Assembly (NCBI RefSeq): GCF_037081775.1
Contig: NZ_JBAMHQ010000001.1
Coordinates: forward strand, 620,001-684,000
Length of the DNA stretch: 64,000 nt
Direction: 5' to 3'
Source of the DNA: Haladaptatus sp. ZSTT2
GTDB taxonomy: Archaea; Halobacteriota; Halobacteria; Halobacteriales; Halococcaceae
The translations under genes and the position numbers were made by a program. The notes under the pieces were generated by a model that was given only the letters and a program-made list of their open reading frames with translations, was not told where the DNA came from and did no database searches. Of the stretch, positions 50,930 through 58,836 are shown piece by piece (within the stretch, counting starts at the first letter, position 1; every line of letters starts with the position of its first letter).

Positions 50930-50977
50930 TGTCGAAGTAGTAAATATTAAACAGCAGCATATCTTTTAGCCGAGTGA

Positions 50978-51979
50978 ATGACAGAGTTCGTCGCTACAAC
51001 ACCGGGGCTCTTCCCGCTGCCCGACTGGGCGAAAGATGAGCTATCAGACCTGAAAGGTCACCAGAAAGAAGACCTCGTCTCGGGGAACGAAGGCCCTGAA
51101 ATCACGGCCGTTATCGACCGTGCCCGCACCGCCGTCGTCGAAGACCAGCAGAACGCCGGACTTGACCGCACCGTCGAAGGCCAGCTTCGGTGGGACGACA
51201 TGCTCGCCCACCCACTCGCCGTTCACGAAAACGTCGAAACCCAGGGCATCGTCCGCTATTACGACAACAACAACTTCTACCGCGACCCCGTCGTGACCGG
51301 CGACCTCACCTTCAACGGTGACGTTGCGAAGGAACTCGACGCGACCGCAGAGCAAGCAGACAACCTGCAAGCGGTGCTTCCCGGCCCGTACTCACTCTGT
51401 GACCTCGCAACGAACGAGTACTACGCAGACGACGCGGCGTTCTTAGACGCCGTCGCAGACTTCCTCGCGGGCGAAGTCGAGGCGTTCCCGGAGACGGAGA
51501 CGCTCTACCTGCTCGAACCGTCGCTCGTCACGAACGCGCCGGGAGACGGCGTCGATGAGCACGCGAGCGAAGCGATTGACGCCGTGGCAAGCGCGACTGA
51601 CGCAGAGGTCGTCGTTCACACCCACTACGGCGCGCTCACCGAGAAAGTCCACGCCCACTTACTCGACGCCGACATCGACGCGGTTGGCTACGACTTCATC
51701 GCGAATCACGAGGAGAACCTCTACAACATCAACGAGTACGGCACGAAATCGGCAATTTCGCTTGGGCTCCTCAACGGGCAGAACACCCTCGTCGAAACGC
51801 CGGAGAAAATCAACGAGCGCGTTGACTGGGTGCTCGACAACACCCCTGCCGCCTCGTTCGACACCGTGTACATGACACCAAACACAGAGCTGTTCTACCT
51901 GCCGGTGAACAAATACCAAGAAAAGCTCGCCGCCCTCGGCGAGGCGACTGCCCTGCGCGCGGAGGTGACCACGGCATGA
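50978..51979 (+). CDS. MetE-like core methionine synthase paralogue lacking zinc Cys ligands
   Basis: A 333-residue UROD/MetE-like TIM barrel paired with the next gene by a 4-nt overlap. The barrel segments VLPGPYSLCDLATNEYYADD and TLYLLEPSLV match MetE, but the zinc site is altered: the HxC position reads VVHTHYGAL, with His in place of the Cys, and the late Cys is absent (VYMTPNTELFYLP). It may be a partner subunit or a methyl-donor binding protein. It has a near-leaderless promoter at 50942-50949. Confidence 0.82.
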   Translation: MTEFVATTPGLFPLPDWAKDELSDLKGHQKEDLVSGNEGPEITAVIDRARTAVVEDQQNAGLDRTVEGQLRWDDMLAHPLAVHENVETQGIVRYYDNNNFYRDPVVTGDLTFNGDVAKELDATAEQADNLQAVLPGPYSLCDLATNEYYADDAAFLDAVADFLAGEVEAFPETETLYLLEPSLVTNAPGDGVDEHASEAIDAVASATDAEVVVHTHYGALTEKVHAHLLDADIDAVGYDFIANHEENLYNINEYGTKSAISLGLLNGQNTLVETPEKINERVDWVLDNTPAASFDTVYMTPNTELFYLPVNKYQEKLAALGEATALRAEVTTA

Positions 51980-53034
51980 CTCGTGAACAGTTCCGTCCCG
52001 CAGACCACCCGAACGAACACTTCATCCTGACGACGGTCGTCGGGAGTTACCCGAAGCCAAAGTGGTTAGACCGCGTTCGCACACTCTACCACGACGAGAA
52101 CGCAGACTTCCAAGACGATGACTGGGAGGAGGCGACCAACGACGCCTCTCGCCTCATCACCCAAGAGCACGAACGCGCCGGTATCGACGTGGTCGTAGAC
52201 GGCGAGATGCGCCGCACCGAGATGGTCGAGTACTTCGCCCACCGCATCGAGGGCTACGAGTTCAACGGCCCCGTCAAGGTGTGGGGACACAACTACTTCG
52301 ACAAGCCAAGCGTCGTCTCCGAAGTCGAATACGACGAGACGTGGCTGGTCGAGGAGTACAAATACACCGCGAGCGTCGCAGACCACCCGGTCAAGGTGCC
52401 AATCACGGGGCCGTACACGCTCGCAAACTGGTCGTTCAACGAAGCCTACGAGGACGAAGAAGCGCTCTCTTACGACCTCGCAGACCTCGTGAACGAGGAA
52501 ATCGAGAAGCTGGTCGAAGCAGGCGCACGCTACATCCAAATCGACGAGCCCGCACTCGCAACGACGCCGGACGACCACGCCATCGTCGGAGAATGTCTCG
52601 AACGCATCGTCGCCGACATCCCCGAAGACGTGCGCATCGGCCTCCACGTCTGTTACGGCGACTACTCGCGCATCTACCCCGAGATTCTCGACTATCCCGT
52701 CGACGAGTTCGACTTAGAACTCGCAAACGGCGACTACGAGCAGCTTGACGTGTTCAAGTCCGCAGAGTTCACGAAAGACCTCGCCCTCGGCGTGACCGAC
52801 GCCCACGTCGCGGAAGTCGAGAGCGTCGAACAGATTAAAGCAAACATCAAGAAGGGGCTCGAAGTCGTGCCACCGGAACAGCTCGTCGTCAGCCCCGACT
52901 GCGGGTTGAAGCTGCTGCCTCGCGAGGTTGCCTACGGCAAGATGGCGAACATGGTGACCGCGGCCCGCGAAATTGAAGCCGAACTGGACTCGGGCGAACT
53001 CGAACTCGACTGGGAACCGGTCAAAGCCGACTAA
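51976..53034 (+). CDS. Cobalamin-independent-type (core) methionine synthase
   Basis: A 352-residue single-barrel methionine synthase of the archaeal core MetE type: VVGSYPKPKWLDRVRTLYHD, QIDEPALATTPDDHAIV, and an intact zinc site with H-x-C in IGLHVCYGDYS and the late Cys in VVSPDCGLKLLPREV. It lacks the N-terminal folate-binding half of full MetE, so its methyl donor is probably not polyglutamyl folate. It is coupled to the preceding paralogue and converges with the methyltransferase gene. Confidence 0.9.
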   Translation: MTREQFRPADHPNEHFILTTVVGSYPKPKWLDRVRTLYHDENADFQDDDWEEATNDASRLITQEHERAGIDVVVDGEMRRTEMVEYFAHRIEGYEFNGPVKVWGHNYFDKPSVVSEVEYDETWLVEEYKYTASVADHPVKVPITGPYTLANWSFNEAYEDEEALSYDLADLVNEEIEKLVEAGARYIQIDEPALATTPDDHAIVGECLERIVADIPEDVRIGLHVCYGDYSRIYPEILDYPVDEFDLELANGDYEQLDVFKSAEFTKDLALGVTDAHVAEVESVEQIKANIKKGLEVVPPEQLVVSPDCGLKLLPREVAYGKMANMVTAAREIEAELDSGELELDWEPVKAD

Positions 53035-53040
53035 CGCCCG

Positions 53041-53859
53041 CTAATTTTTCTCCGATTTGGTTGCTAAAAGTGAGAACGTGAACGGCAGGTCTATCTCCAG
53101 TCCGGGAACGTACCACCAGCCGTCGTCTGCCTGCTCCATCGATTCGAACATTTTGAACGTGCCGAAGGGGTGTTCGTGGACGAACTCGATAGCGAGTCCG
53201 GCCGAGAGTAGCGCGTTGAGGATGTCGCTCATGCTGTGATACCACTGGTAGGTCGTCGGGTGGTCGAACGACGCATCTGGGGCGGCATAGGACCCGTCCG
53301 CGTCGTAGCGCTCTGGCTGGTCGTCGTGGAAATACGGAAATTCGAACTGTGCCGTGCCGTCTGCGGAGAGCGCGGAGAGTGTGCCCATGTACGGGTGAGC
53401 CTCCGCGATGTAGAACGTGCCGCAGGGTTCGAGAAACTGCTCGATGAGTTCGGCCCACGCGCCGAGGTCAGAGAGCCAACAGAGCACCCCGTAGGAGGTG
53501 AACACGATGTCGAATCGTTCGTCGAGATGGTTCTCAAGGTCGTAGATGTCTGCGGCGATGAACTCGGCGTCGAGGCCCGTTTCGTCGCGCAGTTCGCGAG
53601 CTTTTTCGATGGCTTGGGTCGAATAATCGACGCCCGTCACAGACGCACCTTCGCGCGCCCACGAGAGCGAATCGAGGCCGAAGTGACACTGGAGATGGAG
53701 CATCGTTTTCCCCGAAACGTCTCCGAGCTCCTCGCGTTCGAGCGACTGGAGCGACGACCCACCGGCACGAAACCCCTCGACGTCATAAAAGTCCGTAGCA
53801 GGGTGCAACGCGGCGCGTTCCTCCCAATTTTTCCGATTTTCGGTGTGGAACTCGTCCAT
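53041..53859 (-). CDS. Class I SAM-dependent methyltransferase
   Basis: A 272-residue Rossmann methyltransferase: TMLHLQCHFGLDSLSWAREG (motif I), VTGVDYSTQAIEKAREL (motif II), DIVFTSYGVLCWLSDLGAW (motif IV). A Trp/Tyr-rich C-terminal half (HHEPFGTF-like region, ADDGWWYVPGLEIDLPF) suggests a small-molecule substrate. There is no operon partner; it lies before an AT-rich non-coding stretch. Confidence 0.87.
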   Translation of the reverse strand: MDEFHTENRKNWEERAALHPATDFYDVEGFRAGGSSLQSLEREELGDVSGKTMLHLQCHFGLDSLSWAREGASVTGVDYSTQAIEKARELRDETGLDAEFIAADIYDLENHLDERFDIVFTSYGVLCWLSDLGAWAELIEQFLEPCGTFYIAEAHPYMGTLSALSADGTAQFEFPYFHDDQPERYDADGSYAAPDASFDHPTTYQWYHSMSDILNALLSAGLAIEFVHEHPFGTFKMFESMEQADDGWWYVPGLEIDLPFTFSLLATKSEKN

Positions 53860-54354
53860 ACTAAAGCAGTCAGCTGGAACGCTGTTATCGGTTCTGTCTC
53901 GAACGAGTTCCCGACAGACACAAAATACCGTGATTCACCCGGACGGTGCCTCTGTGGCAATTTCCGTCTCTTTCCCTACCCCGTCCCCTCGTTTCAGAGC
54001 GTCCGCCCGTCCCCCCGAACGGCGGAGCGCCATTGTGTCGCCGTCGCGTGTTGTATCACGATGGCGAGGCAGATTTGTCGCTGCCTAGCCCCCAACAGGA
54101 CACAACTACAAATTGGATTGGAGTCGGCATAAAGATGCCTTTTTTAGTAAGTCTTTTTAAAATTGGTAAATTATTACAATAGTCTTGAAAACATGCCTCC
54201 AGAGGCTTCTGCACGGACGTTAGGCAGCTGATTGAGAAAATATGCATGTGTCTAGAGGGGTCTTGTGCGCGCTCAGGAGTTTCCAGAGAATGCAGTGGTA
54301 GGGAAAGCACAGCCGCGGCTCGGCGGCGGTGAAAATGGAAAAACCCGAACTGGC
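53860..54354. other. AT-rich non-coding stretch
   Basis: Nearly 500 nt without a convincing gene. The right two thirds (54110-54260) are much richer in A+T than the surrounding DNA. Seen here: a TATA-like TTTTTAAAA (54153-54161), an imperfect palindrome ATTGGTAAATTATTACAAT (54162-54180), and GCCTC/GAGGC arms (54195-54206). The methyltransferase promoter (gataac, about 53883-53890 on the minus strand) is at the left end. The right end is the ndk terminator element. A small RNA is possible but unproven. Confidence 0.5.
54308..54354 (-). terminator. Shared post-stop element after ndk (putative terminator)
   Basis: Minus-strand reading 6 nt past the ndk stop codon: GGGTTTTTCCATTTTC, a 9-nt spacer, then GAGCCGCGGCTGTG. 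The last 14 nt (54308-54321) are identical to 3187-3200 downstream of the FKBP gene, and the U-rich run differs by one base. Being located right after a stop codon in both places supports a terminator role. Confidence 0.5.
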
Positions 54355-54813
54355 TTACTCGTACAGCCAGCCTTCGTTGATGCGCTCGTAGTCGACGAGT
54401 TCGTCCTCGTCGAAGAACAGCGCGATTTCGCGTTCGTTTGCGCCCTCGTCCTCGTGGTCCGAGCCGTGGATGACGTTGCGGCCAAGGTCGAGGCCGAAGT
54501 CACCGCGGATGGTGCCCGGAGCAGAGTCAGCGGGGTCAGTTTCTCCCATCATGCCGCGAACCTGCCGCGTCGCGTCCTGTCCTTCCCAGACCATTGCGAA
54601 GACTGGGCCGGAGGTGATGAACTCGACAAGCCCGGAGAAGAAGGGCTTGCCCTCGTGCTCGCCGTAGTGCTCGTGGGCGAGCTCCTCGTCGATCTGCATG
54701 AACTTGCCCGCGACGAGCTTCAGTCCGCGGTCTTCGAAGCGAGAGACGATCTCGCCGATGAGGCCGCGCTGGACGCCGTCAGGCTTGACCATCACGAAGG
54801 TGCGTTCGCTCAT
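54355..54813 (-). CDS. ndk: Nucleoside diphosphate kinase
   Basis: Transfers phosphate from NTPs to NDPs. The 152-residue protein begins [20 protein letters not shown] and has the active-site His region in RDFGLDL-type strand [20 protein letters not shown] (catalytic His in NVIHGSD). It overlaps rpl24e by 4 nt and is the last gene of the rpl7ae operon, followed by the terminator element. Confidence 0.97.
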   Translation of the reverse strand: MSERTFVMVKPDGVQRGLIGEIVSRFEDRGLKLVAGKFMQIDEELAHEHYGEHEGKPFFSGLVEFITSGPVFAMVWEGQDATRQVRGMMGETDPADSAPGTIRGDFGLDLGRNVIHGSDHEDEGANEREIALFFDEDELVDYERINEGWLYE

Positions 54814-55115
54814 TCTTCAGTTTCCTCGTCTTCTGCCTCTGCGGCTTCGAGGTCGGGTGCAGCGTCCTCGGCTGCTTCCGCTTTTTTGGCGTCTGAAGCG
54901 GCTGCTGCTTTCTCGCTGGCGCGCTTGTTGACGCCGCTCTGGCGGCGCCCTTCTTCGGTCCAGCGAACGTCGCGAGCTTCACGGCCGAGTTCGGCGTTCT
55001 TCTCGCACTTCGATGAGCAGTAGTTTACGGTACGTCCGTCGGTGAAGACGAACATCGTCCCCGTGCCGGGTTCGATGTCGTCGCCACAGTAATCACAGTC
55101 TCGCGTGCGAACCAT
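54810..55115 (-). CDS. rpl24e: 50S ribosomal protein L24e with acidic tail
   Basis: A ribosomal protein of 101 residues. The zinc-bearing core is [20 protein letters not shown] and [20 protein letters not shown] with four Cys ligands, about 60 residues in all. A 40-residue Ala/Glu/Lys tail ([20 protein letters not shown]) follows, as in many haloarchaea. It shares one base with the end of rps28e and overlaps ndk by 4 nt. Confidence 0.96.
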   Translation of the reverse strand: MVRTRDCDYCGDDIEPGTGTMFVFTDGRTVNYCSSKCEKNAELGREARDVRWTEEGRRQSGVNKRASEKAAAASDAKKAEAAEDAAPDLEAAEAEDEETEE

Positions 55116-55339
55116 TATTGGCCTCCAATGGAGTCAGCTTCACGAGCCGTTTCGCGCAGTTGCAGGATGTCGCCCTCGCGGACGGGACCAAGGACGTTTC
55201 GGGTAATGATACGGCCCTTGTTCGAGCCCTGCTGGATGCGGCACTTGACCTGCATCGCCTCGCCGTGCATCCCGGTCTTGCCGACGACCTCGATGACTTC
55301 GGCGGGGGTGGCTCCGTCAGTATTCTCTTCAGCACTCAT
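55115..55339 (-). CDS. rps28e: 30S ribosomal protein S28e
   Basis: A 74-residue small-subunit protein: [20 protein letters not shown] and the end [20 protein letters not shown] are the S28e hallmarks. A 13-residue acidic N-terminus precedes the core. ATG 55339 (MSAEEN) or 55342 are both possible. It lies 11 nt after the rpl7ae stop. Confidence 0.96.
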   Translation of the reverse strand: MSAEENTDGATPAEVIEVVGKTGMHGEAMQVKCRIQQGSNKGRIITRNVLGPVREGDILQLRETAREADSIGGQ

Positions 55340-55350
55340 CAACGGTCACC

Positions 55351-55713
55351 TCAGCGGAGGTCCTCAAGCTTTCCGGCGATGTCCTCGACCTGGTCGGCAG
55401 CCTCACCGGCGTCGGTGATGGCCGCGGCCGCACTGCCGACTTCGAGACCGGCCGCGTGGCCGACATCGTCCTGCGTCTCGACGAAAAGGAATGGAATCCC
55501 CTTCTCGTCCGAAAGCTCTGGGAGGTGCATAACAATCTCCTCAGGCTGAACGTCTTCTGCGATGAAGACGAGTTGCGCGTTGCCGCGCTCGACAGCTTTC
55601 GTGGTCTCGTTCGTTCCTTTCTTTACAGCTCCCGTATCCCGCGCGACTTCGAGCGCCTCAAGGGCAGACTCTTGGAGGTCGGCGGGTACATCGAAATCGA
55701 CGTACACTGGCAT
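55351..55713 (-). CDS. rpl7ae: 50S ribosomal protein L7Ae
   Basis: A 120-residue k-turn-binding protein of the ribosome, box C/D and H/ACA RNPs and RNase P. It has [20 protein letters not shown] (RNA-contact helix), [20 protein letters not shown] and [20 protein letters not shown]. The ATG at 55713 is confirmed by a perfect Shine-Dalgarno sequence just upstream; the open frame to 55827 is leader. It heads the rpl7ae-rps28e-rpl24e-ndk operon. Nop5 and fibrillarin, its RNP partners, are at 25989-27448. Confidence 0.97.
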   Translation of the reverse strand: MPVYVDFDVPADLQESALEALEVARDTGAVKKGTNETTKAVERGNAQLVFIAEDVQPEEIVMHLPELSDEKGIPFLFVETQDDVGHAAGLEVGSAAAAITDAGEAADQVEDIAGKLEDLR

Positions 55714-55831
55714 AGTATGTTCACCTCCTGTACGTGGGCTCGCGCTCCCCTGCCGTAAGGGTCCTGAATGGCTAGGAGCATCATCAACCCCGTACAGGCT
55801 GTAACGCTCAGTAGAGAGCCCCACCATAAAA
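55714..55831 (-). promoter_or_regulatory. rpl7ae leader: TATA box, UGAUGA element and perfect Shine-Dalgarno
   Basis: On the minus strand, a TATA-like TTTTATGG (55824-55831) predicts a leader of about 90 nt, unusually long for this genome. The leader contains UGAUGA (55781-55786), a box C/k-turn-type sequence, and ends in AGGAGGTGA (55721-55729), fully complementary to the archaeal 16S 3' end, 7 nt before the ATG. A CUGA that could pair with UGAUGA lies at 55808-55811, at or before the predicted start, so a k-turn is possible but unproven. Confidence 0.5.
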
Positions 55832-55911
55832 GCGCTTTCAAAGCAAACACGCCATGCGACGGTAAGACACGCACAGAAACGCCCTTTTTCTCAGGGACAT
55901 TTTGACACAAT

Positions 55912-58152
55912 ATGGAACAGCTCGTGACCGCCCTCCGCGCCGAAGCCAGCCGTGCAAACGAGCGCCGGCTGCTCGTCCTCACTGGCGAGCGCGACGCCAC
56001 GGTCACCGCCGCCGACCGCGCACTCAGCGAAGCTAATATCTCCCGCGACGAGACGACGTTTCTCAGCCACCACGACGATCTCGCCTGCGAGCGCGTCGCC
56101 CCCAAACGCGCTGGCTCCCTTCTCGGAACCACGCGAACCGCCGTCGTCGTAGACGCCCACGACGCCTTCCGCCCGAACGCCCTCGGACGCTCCGTGGGCG
56201 CGGTCTCCGGCGGCGGCCTCGTGCTCTTGCTCACCCCGCCGCTCGATGAATGGCCGGACCGACGAGACAGCTTCGACGATGGACTCGCCGTCCCGCCGTT
56301 CAGCCGCGATGAGGTCACGGGGAACTTCAGAACCCGGACGGTCGAGTTACTCCGGACACATCCCGGCGTCGCCATCTACGACGCGGCCACGGACACCGTC
56401 GAAAAAGACGGCTTGACCGACCCGCTTCCTGCCCGACACCGCAACGCACCAGCACCGCCGAACGTTCACGCCTTCCCCACGGAAGCCTACACCCGCTGTC
56501 TGACCGACGACCAAGCGACGGCTCTTCGCGCCTTCGAACGCCTCACCGAACCCGACACCGCACTCGTGGTCGAAGCCGACCGCGGCCGGGGGAAGTCGAG
56601 TGCCGCCGGACTCGCCGCCGGGTCGCTCGCCCACGCGGGCGAAGACGTGCTCGTGACCGCCCGTGGGTACGAAAGCGCAGCCGAGGTGTTCACCCGAGCG
56701 CACGAACTGCTCGACACACTTGGCTCCCTTGAGACGGTGAACCATCCGGACAACCCGTCGCTACTCACGACGACCACGGGCGGTCGTGTGCGATTTGCAA
56801 AACCGGCAGACGCGACCGACCTGCCAGGAGCCTCGGACGTGGTCATCGTAGACGAAGCCGCCGCGCTCCCCGTGCGCGTCCTCGAACGGTTCCTTGCCGC
56901 CTCTCGCGTGGCATTCACCACGACCGTCCACGGCTACGAAGGCGCAGGTCGCGGGTTCTCGGTCAGGTTCCGTGACCGACTCGACGACTCTGCCCACGAC
57001 GTGACCGACGTGCGCCTTGACGAACCCATCCGGTACGCGCCGGGCGACCCGGTCGAAATCTGGGCATTTCGCACCCTGTTGCTCGACGCACGCCCGGCGG
57101 TCGAACCGCTCGTCGAACACGCGACCCCAGAGACGGTCGCCTATGAAGCCTACACAGGCGACGAACTAGGAAAAAACGAACACCTTCTGCGTGAAGTGTT
57201 CGGCCTGCTCGTCTTCGCCCACTACCGAACCGAACCCGACGACCTCGCGCGCCTCCTCGACGCGCCAAACCTCACCCTCCGGGTGTTGACCCACGAGGGG
57301 CACGTCGCCTGCGTCGCCCTGCTTGCCCGCGAGGGGAAGCTACCCAAAACCCTCCGCGCCGAGATGTACGACGGCGGCAGAGTGCGTGGAAACATGCTTC
57401 CCGACGTGCTCACAAGTCAGGTGCGTGACGAAGACGCAGGAATCACTGCTGGCCTGCGTGTGATGCGGATTGCGACCCACCCAGCCGTTCGCTCGCGGGG
57501 GCTTGGCTCACACTTGCTCACGGCGATTCAAACCGAGTTCGAAGCCGACTTCGACTGGCTCGGCGTCGGCTACGGCGCGACGCCCGACCTCATCGACTTC
57601 TGGCACGAAAACGGCTATCACACCGTGTACCTCTCGACCGGGCGCAACGACGCGAGCGGCGAGCACTCTGCGGTAATGGTCTGTCCCCTTTCTGCGGCCG
57701 GCCACGACCTCCACGACCGACACGTCCGATGGTTCGTAGAGCGCACCAGAGACATGCTGTCTGATGTACTCTCAGAACTCGACCCGAACGTGGTTCGGGC
57801 GGCGATTCGTGCGACGGAGGCGGACATCGACCTCACCCTCTCAGACCGCGAGTGGCGACTGCTCGCGGGCGCGGCCTTCGGCCCCGGTATATCGGAAGTC
57901 GCACCCGCCGCAGTGCGGAAACTGGCGATGAAACACCTCACAGACCCGGCTGATGTCTCGCTGCTCACCGCCCGCCAAGAACGGCTACTCGTTCGCAAGG
58001 TGTTGCAAGCGACCCACTGGCGAACCGTGACCGAGGAGTTCGGCTTTCACTCTCCCGCCCACGCGATGCGTGAGTTGAGCGCGACGCTCCGCCCGCTCGT
58101 CTCCGTCTACGGGTCACCAGCCGCGCAACTCGAACGGCGGCGATTCGAATGA
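55912..58152 (+). CDS. tmcA: tRNA(Met) cytidine acetyltransferase TmcA
   Basis: Makes N4-acetylcytidine with acetyl-CoA and ATP. The 746-residue protein has an N-terminal DUF1726 domain, a RecA-like ATPase with VEADRGRGKSSAAGLAAG (Walker A) and VIVDEAAALPVRVLE (motif II), then a GNAT acetyltransferase with LRVMRIATHPAVRSRGLGSH and a C-terminal tRNA-binding tail. Archaeal members modify tRNA and sometimes rRNA widely. It overlaps the DUF456 gene by 4 nt and diverges from rpl7ae. Confidence 0.95.
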   Translation: MEQLVTALRAEASRANERRLLVLTGERDATVTAADRALSEANISRDETTFLSHHDDLACERVAPKRAGSLLGTTRTAVVVDAHDAFRPNALGRSVGAVSGGGLVLLLTPPLDEWPDRRDSFDDGLAVPPFSRDEVTGNFRTRTVELLRTHPGVAIYDAATDTVEKDGLTDPLPARHRNAPAPPNVHAFPTEAYTRCLTDDQATALRAFERLTEPDTALVVEADRGRGKSSAAGLAAGSLAHAGEDVLVTARGYESAAEVFTRAHELLDTLGSLETVNHPDNPSLLTTTTGGRVRFAKPADATDLPGASDVVIVDEAAALPVRVLERFLAASRVAFTTTVHGYEGAGRGFSVRFRDRLDDSAHDVTDVRLDEPIRYAPGDPVEIWAFRTLLLDARPAVEPLVEHATPETVAYEAYTGDELGKNEHLLREVFGLLVFAHYRTEPDDLARLLDAPNLTLRVLTHEGHVACVALLAREGKLPKTLRAEMYDGGRVRGNMLPDVLTSQVRDEDAGITAGLRVMRIATHPAVRSRGLGSHLLTAIQTEFEADFDWLGVGYGATPDLIDFWHENGYHTVYLSTGRNDASGEHSAVMVCPLSAAGHDLHDRHVRWFVERTRDMLSDVLSELDPNVVRAAIRATEADIDLTLSDREWRLLAGAAFGPGISEVAPAAVRKLAMKHLTDPADVSLLTARQERLLVRKVLQATHWRTVTEEFGFHSPAHAMRELSATLRPLVSVYGSPAAQLERRRFE

Positions 58153-58625
58153 TTGACACCGTCATCCTCCTCGCCTTTGGGTTGCTCATCCTCGGCGTCG
58201 TCGGGAGCGCCGTCCCCCTCCTTCCCGGCGCGCCAACCTCGCTTGCAGGCGTCTATCTCTACTGGTGGCACTCGGGCTACGCAGAACCCGGCGTGCTCGC
58301 GCTCATCGGGTTGACCGTCCTTGGCCTCACCGCGATGACCTTCGACTACCTCGGTGGAGCGGTGGCCGCCAAAGCGAGTGGTGCGTCGTGGGAAGTCTCC
58401 GCGCTCGCCGGTCTCGTTGGCTTCGCGCTCCTGTTCGTCCTCGGCCCGCTCGGGATTTTTCTGGGGGTCGCGGGAACGGTGTTCGCCTTCGAGTACCGCA
58501 AACACGAAGACGTAGACCAGAGCGTGCGGGCGGCGGTGTACACGACCATCGGCATCCTCGCCTCTGCGGTGATGCAGGTGCTGCTCACCGCGTCGATGCT
58601 CGTCGCGTTCATTCTCGTTATCTGA
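58149..58625 (+). CDS. DUF456 membrane protein
   Basis: A 158-residue membrane protein with about five helices. The signature GSAVPLLPGAPTSLAGVYLY follows the first helix (LAFGLLILGVVGSAVPLLPG), and DYLGGAVAAKASGASWEVSA with GPLGIFLGVAGTVFAFEY follows, which identifies DUF456. Function unknown. Coupled to tmcA by a 4-nt overlap. Confidence 0.9.
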   Translation: MIDTVILLAFGLLILGVVGSAVPLLPGAPTSLAGVYLYWWHSGYAEPGVLALIGLTVLGLTAMTFDYLGGAVAAKASGASWEVSALAGLVGFALLFVLGPLGIFLGVAGTVFAFEYRKHEDVDQSVRAAVYTTIGILASAVMQVLLTASMLVAFILVI

Positions 58626-58656
58626 CGCGCGGAAGGATTGTTACCATGGCCCACTA

Positions 58657-58830
58657 ATGCCCGGCATGCGACACTGTGACGAGTCCGGCTGCCACGAGCG
58701 CGCGGCCGTCCGCCTCCACATCCCGTGGGCCGATAGAAAAGACGTCTGTACGGCACACGCCCGAGCGATGGTGCAACACGACGGCATCGTCGCAGAACCG
58801 CTTCCGGGCGCGGAGAAACACTGGGTGTAG
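58657..58830 (+). CDS. Small Cys/His-rich protein (57 aa)
   Basis: A 57-residue protein MPGMRHCDESGCHERAAVRL, then HIPWADRKDVCTAHARAMVQ, ending HWV. Cys at 7, 12 and about 31 with neighbouring His residues suggest a zinc site (CDESGCH and CTAHA). It starts 31 nt after the DUF456 gene and converges with gltX (6-nt gap), so it is probably the last gene of the tmcA transcript. Not assigned to a family with confidence. Confidence 0.7.
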   Translation: MPGMRHCDESGCHERAAVRLHIPWADRKDVCTAHARAMVQHDGIVAEPLPGAEKHWV

Positions 58831-58836
58831 CTCAGT

